Shown one piece after another: positions 19,421 through 28,939 of a stretch of 64,000 nucleotides of DNA (positions are counted from its first letter, which is position 1; the number at the start of each line of letters is the position of its first letter). Source of the stretch: Prevotella sp. E9-3 (GTDB lineage: Bacteria; Bacteroidota; Bacteroidia; Bacteroidales; Bacteroidaceae); the NCBI RefSeq assembly GCF_022024015.1, contig NZ_CP091786.1:496001-560000 (forward strand), given 5' to 3'. Below the pieces are notes generated by a model that saw only the letters and a program-made list of their open reading frames with translations, was not told the origin of the DNA and searched no databases. The translations under genes were made by a program, and so were the position numbers.

Positions 19421-20545
19421 TTGAAGAATTTAATTATCATATTACTCGGAATAGTTATGCTTGCGGGTTGTGCCGCCAGCGATGAGATGGCGGAGCCTGC
19501 CGATAGCGTGGTGGGTACACCTGTGCTGTTCACTTCCGGCAATGAGAACCTTGCGGTGACCAGGGCTACAATACCCTATATGGCACAAGGCAGTCGCTTT
19601 ATCTGTTCAATGTACTATCACGCAAAGAATAACGATACCGATGATACCGATTTTGATGTTGTCGATCCGATAGAAGGCGGAACGATGACAACTGCTTCCC
19701 TGCAGATTAGTAACACTCTGGGCAATGCAAACTATCTTACTGGACAGTTCTATTGGCAGAATCGTTTAAACCACGCCTTCCTGGCTTTAGCTGACTATAA
19801 CCGTCTCAATGAAACACCTGTAGTGAATGGCAAGAACGTCACTTACGATCTGGCGAGAGGCACACGACAGTCTATTAGTGAACAGCCCGATCCTATTCTT
19901 GCCCTTACTATTGCAAAACCTTCAGGTTCTACACAGGAAGGCAACCGTGTGCGCCTTTATTTCAAACATCAGTTTGCTTTGGTGCAGGTGAATGTAAAAT
20001 CCTCTGAGGATAATTCGGCAGAGATTACAGCTGAACAGATAGAAAAAGTTGAACTCTTGGGCGTTTCCACAGAGGGCATTGTCAGCACCCACCTTCATCC
20101 CGACGGTACTGTAGATGCAACCAAAGCCAAGGATGTTGACCTTGACCAATATACCGATGAACAATTGGCAAACAATAAGTGGGGCACCTCTTTCTCACTC
20201 TTCGATATGGCAACGGGAATCAAGGATGAAGAAGGACATGATGAAGGCTATGCCGTAGGATTCCTGAAGTCATACAATGCTATTACGTTCGGTCACCTTT
20301 GGGCCATTCGCGTTACCTGGCATGAGGGAACAGCCGATGACCCAGGCGTTGTGCACGTCTCTACCTATGAAGTTCCTGAGACCAATGAAACGGATGTCCC
20401 TTTAAGAACATTGGCCAGCGGTATGAAATACGTGTATGATTTGGAAGTTCGTCGAGGCATCCTCGCTGTCATTCGTACGCAGGTGCTTGACTGGAAGCAG
20501 AAAGAAGAATTGGTCTATGGAACCGATGGAACAATCATGAATTAA
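19421..20545 (+). CDS. Fimbrillin family lipoprotein (F7), TTG start
   Basis: 374 residues. TTG 19421 gives a complete lipoprotein signal (hydrophobic LIIILLGIVMLAGC, Cys17). The next ATG (19457) would leave only four residues before the Cys, so TTG is the better start. The maturation site is VTRAT (Arg48). Core segments include QFYWQNRLNHAFLALADY and FKHQFALVQVNVKSS, and the closing strand is AVIRTQVLDWKQKEELV. It is a single-domain subunit. The weak start codon together with the repeat-rich upstream spacer may keep expression low, as expected for a minor or adaptor subunit; this is inference. F8 begins 12 nt downstream. Confidence 0.78.
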   Translation: MKNLIIILLGIVMLAGCAASDEMAEPADSVVGTPVLFTSGNENLAVTRATIPYMAQGSRFICSMYYHAKNNDTDDTDFDVVDPIEGGTMTTASLQISNTLGNANYLTGQFYWQNRLNHAFLALADYNRLNETPVVNGKNVTYDLARGTRQSISEQPDPILALTIAKPSGSTQEGNRVRLYFKHQFALVQVNVKSSEDNSAEITAEQIEKVELLGVSTEGIVSTHLHPDGTVDATKAKDVDLDQYTDEQLANNKWGTSFSLFDMATGIKDEEGHDEGYAVGFLKSYNAITFGHLWAIRVTWHEGTADDPGVVHVSTYEVPETNETDVPLRTLASGMKYVYDLEVRRGILAVIRTQVLDWKQKEELVYGTDGTIMN

Positions 20546-20557
20546 GACAGTACTTGA

Positions 20558-23386
20558 ATGAAGTCCACCTTATATTATATATTACATATTTCAATCTTCA
20601 GTATGGCAATATTGCTGACTGGTTGCGGTGAAGACCTGTCACCTTTGGCAGACAATGGTATTGATGCAGACGAACCAATTGCCTTTACTACCTATCTGCC
20701 GGCGAGTGTCATCACTCGTTCTACGGTTGAAGAAGATGCTTTCCGTCAGCGTATGGGCGCTTACAAGGCAGTAGTTGATGACTATCGTTTCTCAATAGAG
20801 ATGTTTGAAGATGGCATTCCTGATGCAATAGGTAGCGGTGTTTATCAGCCGGGAGAAGAAAACGATGGCAATCTGCTTGCTACTGCGCCCCTCTATTGGC
20901 CTGGCAATACCCAAAAAGTTGGCTTCAAGGCTACAGCAGGAACAGTCTCTTTGGAGTCCGATCAGACAACAAAGGCAAAGCTCCTCTTGCAGGACCAGTT
21001 GTTGGGCTATGGCTTTATGTCTCTTTGGAATGAAAGTGCCAATGCCCCTGTTGATGATGAAGATGCGCTGAACTATCGTACTTTCAAAGAGTGGTATTCA
21101 GCCAATAAAGAATTAGGTATGGCACCATCTGGACAAGATGAAGTGAGCTATTACAAGCGTATTCCTCTTTTCCTGCGCCATCAGCGTGCTCTGGTCACCA
21201 TTCGACTGAAAGCTGGTGAAGGCGTGAATCCAGAAGACCTGACTTTCGACAAGGCCAAGACGAATATCTCCACTAAGATATTCAGTTATGCTGAAGGAAA
21301 ATATCAGGCGATAAAGCCTCTCGCAAACAAGACCTCTATCAGTTATGACCCTTCAGCAGATGAAGTGGAGACGACGGAATATACCGCAGTTGTCAATCCA
21401 TACGATTATCGGGCAAAAGCTACAGCAGACACTATTGCCGAGATAAAACTTTCTGAGCAGCGATTTACATTCTTTGCCGGAAATGATGAAAACTTTGCTG
21501 ACGATGACCACATGAAGGCTTATGACCTCCATGCCGGTCAGCATCTGGTCATCACCGTTATACTTGGTCGCGGTAGTCGTAAGGTGGTGATTACCTCTTA
21601 TGTAGAGGACTGGACCGAAACGGTGACCACCTCTGTTGTTGATGACTACGGACAGGCTGGCGACCTGATTCAGATTACGAACCGGAAGGAACTCTATGAT
21701 TTCCTGACCAGTAAGGAAAACAAGCAAGGCAATGTGGCTATTATTGTGCCGAATGCTATTGACTTAGAGAAGGATGGCGATGCCGTGGCCGAATGGACAC
21801 CACAGCCTTTGAACTGTACCCTGAACATGGCGGGTGCTACTTTCCATACCAATCATCCAGTGTTCTCTACTATCAGTTCCTCAGGCACTATTGTGAATGG
21901 AACCATTACTGTGGGCAATACCCATGTGGCTTCGGCCATTGCCGAGACCAACCTTGGAAAGATTGAGCGTATTGATGTGTTCCCCCGTGATGCCGAGGGA
22001 AAAGCATCTACCGGTTATGCCACTCAGGCAGGATTGGTCGTTGTCAATTCCGGCACCATCACAGCTTGCTCTTCTGTTCTTCCTGTCCATGGCTCAACAG
22101 GTTTTGTAGGCGGTATTGCCTCACGTTCTATTTATGCTGAAAACGGTTCCGGCCCAATGCCAGTGATTGATGGATGTACCGTGAATGCCCGTGTTGACGG
22201 TAGCGATGGCGTGAAAGGTGGCGGCATTGTGGGTGAGGCCGTAGGTCGTGTAACGGGCAATACCTTCATTTATGGTATCACCGTCTCGCAGTCGGCCGCT
22301 GATTTCAAGAATATTGTTCAGTCGAAGGCTGGCGACAAGGATTTACGTGCTTACAACAATGCCTGGCCTACCAATGTTCCCAATGCTTTCGGTGAGGTGG
22401 AGAATCCGAATATGACAGTTGCCGCTGAACAGTACGATGGCGTGCTCGATCGTCAAAACGAACTGGAACTCCTACTTACCTCAGCCTACAACAGAACTGA
22501 CAAGCACTATCGCTTGTCCGACAGTTTCAGTATGTTAGACTGGACCTATGGCAAAAGAACCGACATCCTCAACAGTTCCGATGCCCATGCCGACGGAAAC
22601 GTCCTTTTTCATCTGGATGGCAACGACATGACAATTACTACCGATGGTATGCTTTTCAGTAATGTGATGGGAACGGTCAGAGATTTGACTGTACGCCTGA
22701 GCAGCGACCTGATTACCGAGTTTACTGATGGTACCGATGCCATTGCAGCCCTTGCCTATGCCGTGACAGGTTCCAATGCCAAGATCAGTAATATTAAGGT
22801 GAAGGCAGGCGCTCATCGTATTCAGGCATCCAATGCTGGTGGCATAGTGGTGTGGGCTTATGATGGAGCAACGGTCGAGGACTGCCAGTGCAAGGCCAAT
22901 ATTCAGATTTGGGTAAACGGTATCGGCGATGGTGCCCGCATCTATGCCGGTGGCATCGTAGCCTGTGCCGCCAAGGCTACCATCACCCGCTGTGTGTATT
23001 ACAATGCCGATGCCACCCTCTTCCGCAATACCGACCCTCAGATAGTCAAGGGCACGCTGACCACTCCTGTTGCAGGTATCGATAGCAAGGGCATTTACTA
23101 TGGCGGCATCCTTGGAGGTACCGCCGAAAAGGAGAGTGTTCATGAGAATCCCAACGTACTGATTACCGACTGTACCAGTTGGTTCATTACCTCAAAGAAC
23201 TCAAAGAAAGGTTCTGTCGTGGGATATGCCCTCGATAAAGATGGCATTGCTGAAGGATGTCAAGGCAACTGGTGGCCGGGTGAGAGCGATGGGGTAGGCT
23301 CGTTCCCTGACGGTAAGTCGGTAGAACAACTCATTGGCCGTCGCAATGCTGTTGCTCCTATAGAAAATACGAACTATGACGATTAA
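20558..23386 (+). CDS. Large fimbrillin-like adhesin with GLUG/beta-helix tail (F8)
   Basis: 942 residues; lipobox LTGC (Cys23), maturation site ITRST (Arg54). An N-terminal fimbrillin domain closes near residue 360 with GSRKVVITSYVEDWTETV. The long C-terminal part has repeating hydrophobic-Gly patterns (GTIVNGTITVGNTHVASAI, GGIVGEAVGRVTGNTF, GGIVVWAYDGATVEDCQC, YYGGILGGTAEKESV) typical of GLUG motifs or a right-handed beta-helix, as in surface adhesins. This suggests a tip adhesin presented by the fimbria. The stop codon is followed after one base by the first ATG of F9. Confidence 0.78.
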   Translation: MKSTLYYILHISIFSMAILLTGCGEDLSPLADNGIDADEPIAFTTYLPASVITRSTVEEDAFRQRMGAYKAVVDDYRFSIEMFEDGIPDAIGSGVYQPGEENDGNLLATAPLYWPGNTQKVGFKATAGTVSLESDQTTKAKLLLQDQLLGYGFMSLWNESANAPVDDEDALNYRTFKEWYSANKELGMAPSGQDEVSYYKRIPLFLRHQRALVTIRLKAGEGVNPEDLTFDKAKTNISTKIFSYAEGKYQAIKPLANKTSISYDPSADEVETTEYTAVVNPYDYRAKATADTIAEIKLSEQRFTFFAGNDENFADDDHMKAYDLHAGQHLVITVILGRGSRKVVITSYVEDWTETVTTSVVDDYGQAGDLIQITNRKELYDFLTSKENKQGNVAIIVPNAIDLEKDGDAVAEWTPQPLNCTLNMAGATFHTNHPVFSTISSSGTIVNGTITVGNTHVASAIAETNLGKIERIDVFPRDAEGKASTGYATQAGLVVVNSGTITACSSVLPVHGSTGFVGGIASRSIYAENGSGPMPVIDGCTVNARVDGSDGVKGGGIVGEAVGRVTGNTFIYGITVSQSAADFKNIVQSKAGDKDLRAYNNAWPTNVPNAFGEVENPNMTVAAEQYDGVLDRQNELELLLTSAYNRTDKHYRLSDSFSMLDWTYGKRTDILNSSDAHADGNVLFHLDGNDMTITTDGMLFSNVMGTVRDLTVRLSSDLITEFTDGTDAIAALAYAVTGSNAKISNIKVKAGAHRIQASNAGGIVVWAYDGATVEDCQCKANIQIWVNGIGDGARIYAGGIVACAAKATITRCVYYNADATLFRNTDPQIVKGTLTTPVAGIDSKGIYYGGILGGTAEKESVHENPNVLITDCTSWFITSKNSKKGSVVGYALDKDGIAEGCQGNWWPGESDGVGSFPDGKSVEQLIGRRNAVAPIENTNYDD

Positions 23387-23387
23387 G

Positions 23388-25277
23388 ATGATGAAACGTA
23401 AACATACATTATTGATTGGCATTTATGTGGCGCTGCTGTTGACGGCTTGTCAGCAGACGGATGAGTCAGCGATTGCCGACGATAATACCAATCCCGTTAT
23501 TCAGGTTGGTGGTCTCGATACAGATGAGTTGACGGTTCAGTCTGTCACCACGAGAGCTACTGCTATCATTGAAGATACAGTTACCAAAATCGATGCTGAA
23601 AGAATCTCCTGGCTAGTGAAACCGTTGAAGACTGGTTTGGATATTCACTACGGAATTGGTTCAAACTCATGTGTGGCAACCCTGAAACTGCTGTCTGACG
23701 CCAACGATGATATCAAGTATTCATCGGGCAATTTAGCCGAGTATTCTTTTCTGAGAAAAGATAATGACCTGGTTGCCCGTTGGTTTGACAATGGAGCCCA
23801 TTCCTTCAGCGGCGTGTATGTACCTGATCGTCTGGTTACAGGTGCTGTTCCAACCAGCCTGACCACCGACCAGCATTTTGATAAGGGAGGTACCGACGAA
23901 ACCCAATGGGGCAACTACACCCTTCTTGACCACTATCTGGCCATGCCGCCCAATCACACTATTCATGCCACTGTGGGCCGCATCAAACTGCCTTTCCGTC
24001 ATCGCCTTGCACGTGTGTTGGCCTATATCCTGATTGATCCGATTATCGGTCGTGACGTGAAAATCGAAGGCTATGCCTTGGAAACTGATGGCAAGGACGA
24101 CCCCACCACTTCAAAGATTCGTTTCTGTAATGTGAATGTCTTGTCTGGCGTAACCGATGATACTCCTCATTGGACTAAGGTGCGCAAGGCTATTCCTCAT
24201 TTCGTGGGCGAGCGTGGCAGTTATGATGATTCGCAAAAGAAATCATTGGCCGATGAGTTCATTGGCTATTACGATACGCAGAAGAAGAAATATATCTATC
24301 CTACCGACAAAGAATGGGCAGATATTCACGAACTGACGTTCGATCCCACGACCAATCAGACTGCCGATGGCGCTTATGAGCGTACGGTCTATGGAAAAGT
24401 TCCTGTGTATGATTTGATTGTCCGTCCTACCTATACCTCGCTGGATAATGTGATGTACGATGAGGAAGGCTTTGCTAATGCCCAAACCAAGCAGAACCTT
24501 TATGTGGCAACCAATCAGATTGATTTCGACATCACCTTAGACAACGGTCTGAACTATACGAAGAAATTCACCTTCGACCTCGATGCCAACCACGAGACGG
24601 TGGTCTATCTGCGTATCTCCCGCGAGCGTGTCGATTACAACAATTCCGGTAGCGAACTCTGGATAGAGACCGTTGGTTCTGATAACTATTATGGTGTGAA
24701 CAATCAGAACGGGAATACCCTCTCCATTGCTGGAAGCAGTTGGCAGCGTGCCTATACCAATAGTACTACCAACCATACTGTGACCGATGGACATCAGTAT
24801 TTGCAGGACGAAGAAGATGATGCTCAGTATGTGTCAGACTCGAAATGGATAGAACTACTGCTGCAGGCATATGAGGGAGGTGAGCATCATGGTGACTATT
24901 TCATTCTGGATCATGATATTACCATCCCGTCCTCAATATTGCCCGATAATTTCGAGTTTACAGGCCATTTGGATGCGATGGACCATACCATTACAATTAC
25001 TTCAACTGAAGGCGAACGAACATGGCTGTTCGATGGTCTGAACGGGACTTACCTTACACCACAGGAAAAAGATGCGAATGCAATATGGCAAGCCAATGTC
25101 CATAGCGAGGGCGGTCAATGGGTTCCCACATTGGGATGGCGTGCCGAACTGCTTAATATCAAATTGTCTGGCGGCTCCTTCTTCAAGTCTGGTGCCATTG
25201 TTTCCGGTTATGTGAACAACTGTTGGGAAGGTGACACCCCTGTTTCAAACATGCCCTCATTACCTGAATATGAATAG
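23388..25277 (+). CDS. Fimbrillin-like lipoprotein (F9)
   Basis: 629 residues from ATG 23388 (a second ATG follows at 23391); the lipobox is LTAC (Cys21) and the maturation-type site is TTRAT (Arg56). An N-terminal fimbrillin-like domain contains VGRIKLPFRHRLARVLAYIL and closes with ETVVYLRISRERVDYNNSG. The C-terminal region (about 480-629) begins with a disordered linker and contains beta-rich segments such as DYFILDHDITIPSSIL and NFEFTGHLDAMDHTITIT, similar to the tails of F8, F10 and F12. It is likely a minor tip component. The F10 start lies 3 nt after the stop. Confidence 0.72.
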   Translation: MMKRKHTLLIGIYVALLLTACQQTDESAIADDNTNPVIQVGGLDTDELTVQSVTTRATAIIEDTVTKIDAERISWLVKPLKTGLDIHYGIGSNSCVATLKLLSDANDDIKYSSGNLAEYSFLRKDNDLVARWFDNGAHSFSGVYVPDRLVTGAVPTSLTTDQHFDKGGTDETQWGNYTLLDHYLAMPPNHTIHATVGRIKLPFRHRLARVLAYILIDPIIGRDVKIEGYALETDGKDDPTTSKIRFCNVNVLSGVTDDTPHWTKVRKAIPHFVGERGSYDDSQKKSLADEFIGYYDTQKKKYIYPTDKEWADIHELTFDPTTNQTADGAYERTVYGKVPVYDLIVRPTYTSLDNVMYDEEGFANAQTKQNLYVATNQIDFDITLDNGLNYTKKFTFDLDANHETVVYLRISRERVDYNNSGSELWIETVGSDNYYGVNNQNGNTLSIAGSSWQRAYTNSTTNHTVTDGHQYLQDEEDDAQYVSDSKWIELLLQAYEGGEHHGDYFILDHDITIPSSILPDNFEFTGHLDAMDHTITITSTEGERTWLFDGLNGTYLTPQEKDANAIWQANVHSEGGQWVPTLGWRAELLNIKLSGGSFFKSGAIVSGYVNNCWEGDTPVSNMPSLPEYE

Positions 25278-25280
25278 CGT

Positions 25281-27782
25281 ATGAAAATCAATCGTTATAT
25301 ATATATAGTCCTTTCCATTCTTCTTGCCGGCTGTACTGAGGAGATGGAAGAACAATCGTTTCTCCATGGTGAACTGTTAGGTCAGGGAGTTAGTTTCAGT
25401 GCCTCGATGGCCGAACCTTTTGCCACTCGTGCCACTTATCGCCATGACGGCAGTTTCAACGAGGGCGATATCATGACCATCTACCGTCAGTATTCTCCCG
25501 ATGCGGGTATTTCGTTTGACAGTAAGACTGAGGCTTATCGTGTATATTATCTGTTTTCCAAGTATGTGACAGGTACCAGCGTGGCACTCGATATCGACTG
25601 GAAACCGCAGGTGGGCGCAAAAGGCTCCAATGCTCCGGGAACAACTTTCGTGCAGACAGCAGCCGACTCGCTGACATGGGAGAACGGACGTACCGTTCGC
25701 TTCCGCTCGTGGTCACGCAGCAATCTCGCCGGTTGCATCAGCAGTAAGAAAAAAGGGTCGTACTATCCCGACTATTGCGTGTCGGAATGGGTCACGGTGT
25801 CAGGTCCTACGCTGGAAGTTCCATTGACCCTTCGTCATCAAGGCTGTCGTATCGGGTTCACGGCTAAGTCGGGAAACCAATTGGCCGGTGCCGAATTGTG
25901 TACTGACTATCATGACTATATGCGTCAGGACAATGCCGGTTCTACCGAGCGTGACGAGTCAACAGCCGAGCATGGAAAGACCGAAGCCGATGCCCAGGCC
26001 GAGGCCGATGCAGTAAAAGCTGTTTACGAGAAGATGTGCATGCCTTCGGGGGTCGATATTTACACCTCGCTGCTCCGAACCATGACAAAGACGCTTTATG
26101 ACAATACCAATGATTTCTCTGATATTCCCTATAAGTCAACAGCCGATGGCATCGTTTCCTTTGGCACCAAGACCTCTGCCGAGATTCGTGACGATGTGCA
26201 GCGCCCTTTGTTTGCTGGCGTTGACGGACGTATGTATATGGTGACCATTCCCTATGACATGAGTACTGACGGCAATCAGGGAGAGACGCTTCGTCTGCCT
26301 GCCTGTACTCGATTCAGGGTTAAACTCTTTGACGTGAACGATGGCGACAAAGCCAATACCGACAATGTGGAGGCAACCTATCACATCTTTGCCCTCAGCG
26401 ATATAAAGGATGAAAACGGCGACGAGATGTTTCCTGACGGTCTGGAACTGATTCCCGGCTATAGCTATCTGTTCAGCGTGGGCTACCGTTATGAGAGTTT
26501 TACCATCACGCCCGTGAACAACTTCTCTTGGGCACAGCAGGACCAGGAAACGGGTAACGGTAAAGATGAGGCTCAGCCCAAGACAGATTCTAAAAGTTAC
26601 CAGTGGTGGAAGGACGCTATCAACGCTGCCATCCCCAAGGAGTTGAGCGATACTTATGATCCGGAGTTCCATATTAAGTCGCGTGAAGAGTTTCTGGAGT
26701 TCATCAAACTGGTGAATGGAACGGCCGTTGCCGATAGTGTGGTCTATAATCACTATTTCCCAGCTATTGCCGACCAGCCGGCCTATACGATGCCTGACAC
26801 CCTTCGCGGACCATACAGTTTCTATGAAGAAGGACTGGACCGCCATTTTAAAGTGTATCTGGATTGCGACCTTGATTTCTTTGACTGGAAACTGACTGCC
26901 ATCGGCAATGAGAGTCCTTCCGTGCGCTTAGGAACTCCCGGGGCCCATCCTTTTCGCGGTGAGTTCAACGGACAGATGCATACCCTGAAGAATGTGTATA
27001 TGGATGGCGGCTATCTGTTCGGCCACTGTTACGATGCCACTATCAGTAACCTGAAGATTGAGACCACTCATGATTTTATGTTGCTCAATACGGCCGAGGC
27101 GAAAGATGCCAAGACAGGCTTTGGCGCCTTTATCATTGGCGTCTCAATCAAGGCGCCTTCATCCGGCAATCCTATTGCCCATACGCTTTCTGGCAACAGT
27201 TATGTGGTTGGTTGTATCTATGAAGGAAAGGCTGGTGGCGCTATGGTGGGCAAGGCCGACAATCTTACTATGTATGGCAATATGATGGCAGCATCGGGAC
27301 TTGCCAGTGGAACGGGTGCCTTGTTGGGCAGCTATGCCGATCCTTCAGATGCTTTTCTTGCCTCACAGGGTGTGGGAGAACCCTTGAAATGGGGACGTTT
27401 CATGGTGAACTATTATGATGTGACCCTCTCGCCCGGTACACATGCTGTGAGTACTATTGTCGATAACTATCAGCAACAGGAATATATCCGCGGTGCAAAG
27501 TCGTATGTGCTGAAAGCCAAGAACGACAACCTGTTGGCTGACGATATGCCTTTCTCCAAGCTCACCACCGAGACCATGCGCCAGGGATTTTATGGTCTGG
27601 CTCCTTGGAAGGCTATAAACTATGCTATCTGGAAATACAACAGTTCCGACTTCGGTAAGAAATATCCTTGTGCCGGTCATTATGTGAACAATAATGTGGG
27701 CTATGCCCATACCTATCCGCAGTTGGTGAGTGGTGCACCTGCCGATGACGGCAACGCCAACGTGTTGGAACAGAATAATTGA
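25281..27782 (+). CDS. Large fimbrillin-like adhesin (F10)
   Basis: 833 residues; lipobox LAGC (Cys18), maturation-type site ATRAT (Arg50). The N-terminal fimbrillin-like domain contains LEVPLTLRHQGCRIGFTAKS and ends near residue 415 (YSYLFSVGYRYESFTITP). A linker rich in Gln, Asp and Lys follows, then a C-terminal beta-helical domain (FRGEFNGQMHTLKNVYMDGG, GGAMVGKADNLTMYGNMMAA) like that of F8 and F12. It is probably displayed at the fimbrial tip. Extra Cys residues around 210-270 (ELCTDY, YEKMCMPSG) could form a disulfide. Two short direct repeats follow its stop codon. Confidence 0.75.
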   Translation: MKINRYIYIVLSILLAGCTEEMEEQSFLHGELLGQGVSFSASMAEPFATRATYRHDGSFNEGDIMTIYRQYSPDAGISFDSKTEAYRVYYLFSKYVTGTSVALDIDWKPQVGAKGSNAPGTTFVQTAADSLTWENGRTVRFRSWSRSNLAGCISSKKKGSYYPDYCVSEWVTVSGPTLEVPLTLRHQGCRIGFTAKSGNQLAGAELCTDYHDYMRQDNAGSTERDESTAEHGKTEADAQAEADAVKAVYEKMCMPSGVDIYTSLLRTMTKTLYDNTNDFSDIPYKSTADGIVSFGTKTSAEIRDDVQRPLFAGVDGRMYMVTIPYDMSTDGNQGETLRLPACTRFRVKLFDVNDGDKANTDNVEATYHIFALSDIKDENGDEMFPDGLELIPGYSYLFSVGYRYESFTITPVNNFSWAQQDQETGNGKDEAQPKTDSKSYQWWKDAINAAIPKELSDTYDPEFHIKSREEFLEFIKLVNGTAVADSVVYNHYFPAIADQPAYTMPDTLRGPYSFYEEGLDRHFKVYLDCDLDFFDWKLTAIGNESPSVRLGTPGAHPFRGEFNGQMHTLKNVYMDGGYLFGHCYDATISNLKIETTHDFMLLNTAEAKDAKTGFGAFIIGVSIKAPSSGNPIAHTLSGNSYVVGCIYEGKAGGAMVGKADNLTMYGNMMAASGLASGTGALLGSYADPSDAFLASQGVGEPLKWGRFMVNYYDVTLSPGTHAVSTIVDNYQQQEYIRGAKSYVLKAKNDNLLADDMPFSKLTTETMRQGFYGLAPWKAINYAIWKYNSSDFGKKYPCAGHYVNNNVGYAHTYPQLVSGAPADDGNANVLEQNN

Positions 27783-27842
27783 CCTCCCTTTAGTTCCCAC
27801 GAGGAAAAAGAGTACCCCCCTTAGTTCCCACGATGGGGAAAT
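27783..27842 (+). repeat. Two tandem copies of a short intergenic repeat
   Basis: CCCTTTAGTTCCCACGAGG and CCCCTTAGTTCCCACGATGG lie side by side between F10 and F11, sharing the core TTAGTTCCCACGA. They look like an imported dispersed repeat; no function is visible. Confidence 0.6.
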
Positions 27843-27857
27843 TTTAGAATTTAAGTG

Positions 27858-28937
27858 ATGAAGAGATATATTTTATTTCGTTTTTTGATTTCCATGTGTG
27901 CCATTTTCTTGATGGCTGCTTGTTCCTCGAGCGATGATGACGAACTTGCACAGCCCCGACAGGGCGTGCTACAGCTCACCACCTCAGTCAGCGATTTCGA
28001 GGGCATGCCTCTCACCCGTACCAATATTGCCGGCAATGCCTTTGCCGTGGGCGACCGTATGAAATTGAAGATTATCTGCCCTTTCAGCGACCACACAGAG
28101 TTCGGTGAGACTACCTATGGTCATAGTGCCGATGCCCTGTGGCTGATGAAATGGAATGGCACTGCTTGGACTCCCATCGTGGCCAGTGATCAGGTCGATG
28201 TGGAGGGACAGTATGCCTATACCGATGCTCCCAACCTGTTCAGTCAGTACGAGGCCCAGCAGACTCCCTATGTATATACCGCTTCTACATGGAGTGAAAA
28301 TATTCTCTTCATTTCCAACGGTTCGATGTATTCGCAATATTCCTATGTGTTCCATGCCGACCAGACCGAGGAGAATGACTACCTGAGTTCTGATCTCCTT
28401 TGGGCGCAGAGCTATATGCAGACGGGCTCCTACAATGTACACCTGTCGTTCCAGCATGTGATGGCCTGTCTGAAGATTGCCATTCCTGAGAGTTTTTCCG
28501 CTTCGGCTGTTGTCACCTTGGAAGGAATGCCTGCTATCGACCAGCGTGAAGTGGTGGTTGGCGACTACTATGCCGGTAAGAGCAAAGTCAACTCCGGTTT
28601 CGGCTATCAGCAAAAGTGCAGTTGTGCGAAGGAGTACAACGGTCAGGTGCTGGGTGTTGCCATCAACGATGATGCACAGCGCAAGGCAATCGTCTATCCA
28701 ATGACGGGAAATCCCAATCCAAATAGTCTCCCTGCAATTCCTAACGATGGTGTTTATACCGCCCATCGTGATGCGGCTTCTGGCTGCTACTATCTCATTG
28801 TACCTCCCTGTAAACTTTCTGAGAAAGCCCGTTTCTGGATCAGGGATGGAGAGAGACGTTACAGCTACGAACTGCAGACCTTAGAGTTCAAGCAAGGAGA
28901 ACAGTATCCTGTAACCATTACATTAGCTACCGAATAG
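27858..28937 (+). CDS. Fimbrillin family lipoprotein (F11)
   Basis: 359 residues from ATG 27858 (an in-frame GTG lies directly before it). The signal peptide ends at MAAC (Cys22) and the maturation-type site is PLTRTN (Arg54). It is a single fimbrillin-like domain: VGDRMKLKIICPFSDH early, then VHLSFQHVMACLKIAIPES, the conserved subunit-core strand, and a C-terminal strand LEFKQGEQYPVTITLATE. Its compact form and place before the last gene of the array suggest an adaptor between shaft and tip. The spacing to F12 is 2 nt, so the two are probably translationally coupled. Confidence 0.78.
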   Translation: MKRYILFRFLISMCAIFLMAACSSSDDDELAQPRQGVLQLTTSVSDFEGMPLTRTNIAGNAFAVGDRMKLKIICPFSDHTEFGETTYGHSADALWLMKWNGTAWTPIVASDQVDVEGQYAYTDAPNLFSQYEAQQTPYVYTASTWSENILFISNGSMYSQYSYVFHADQTEENDYLSSDLLWAQSYMQTGSYNVHLSFQHVMACLKIAIPESFSASAVVTLEGMPAIDQREVVVGDYYAGKSKVNSGFGYQQKCSCAKEYNGQVLGVAINDDAQRKAIVYPMTGNPNPNSLPAIPNDGVYTAHRDAASGCYYLIVPPCKLSEKARFWIRDGERRYSYELQTLEFKQGEQYPVTITLATE

Positions 28938-28939
28938 TC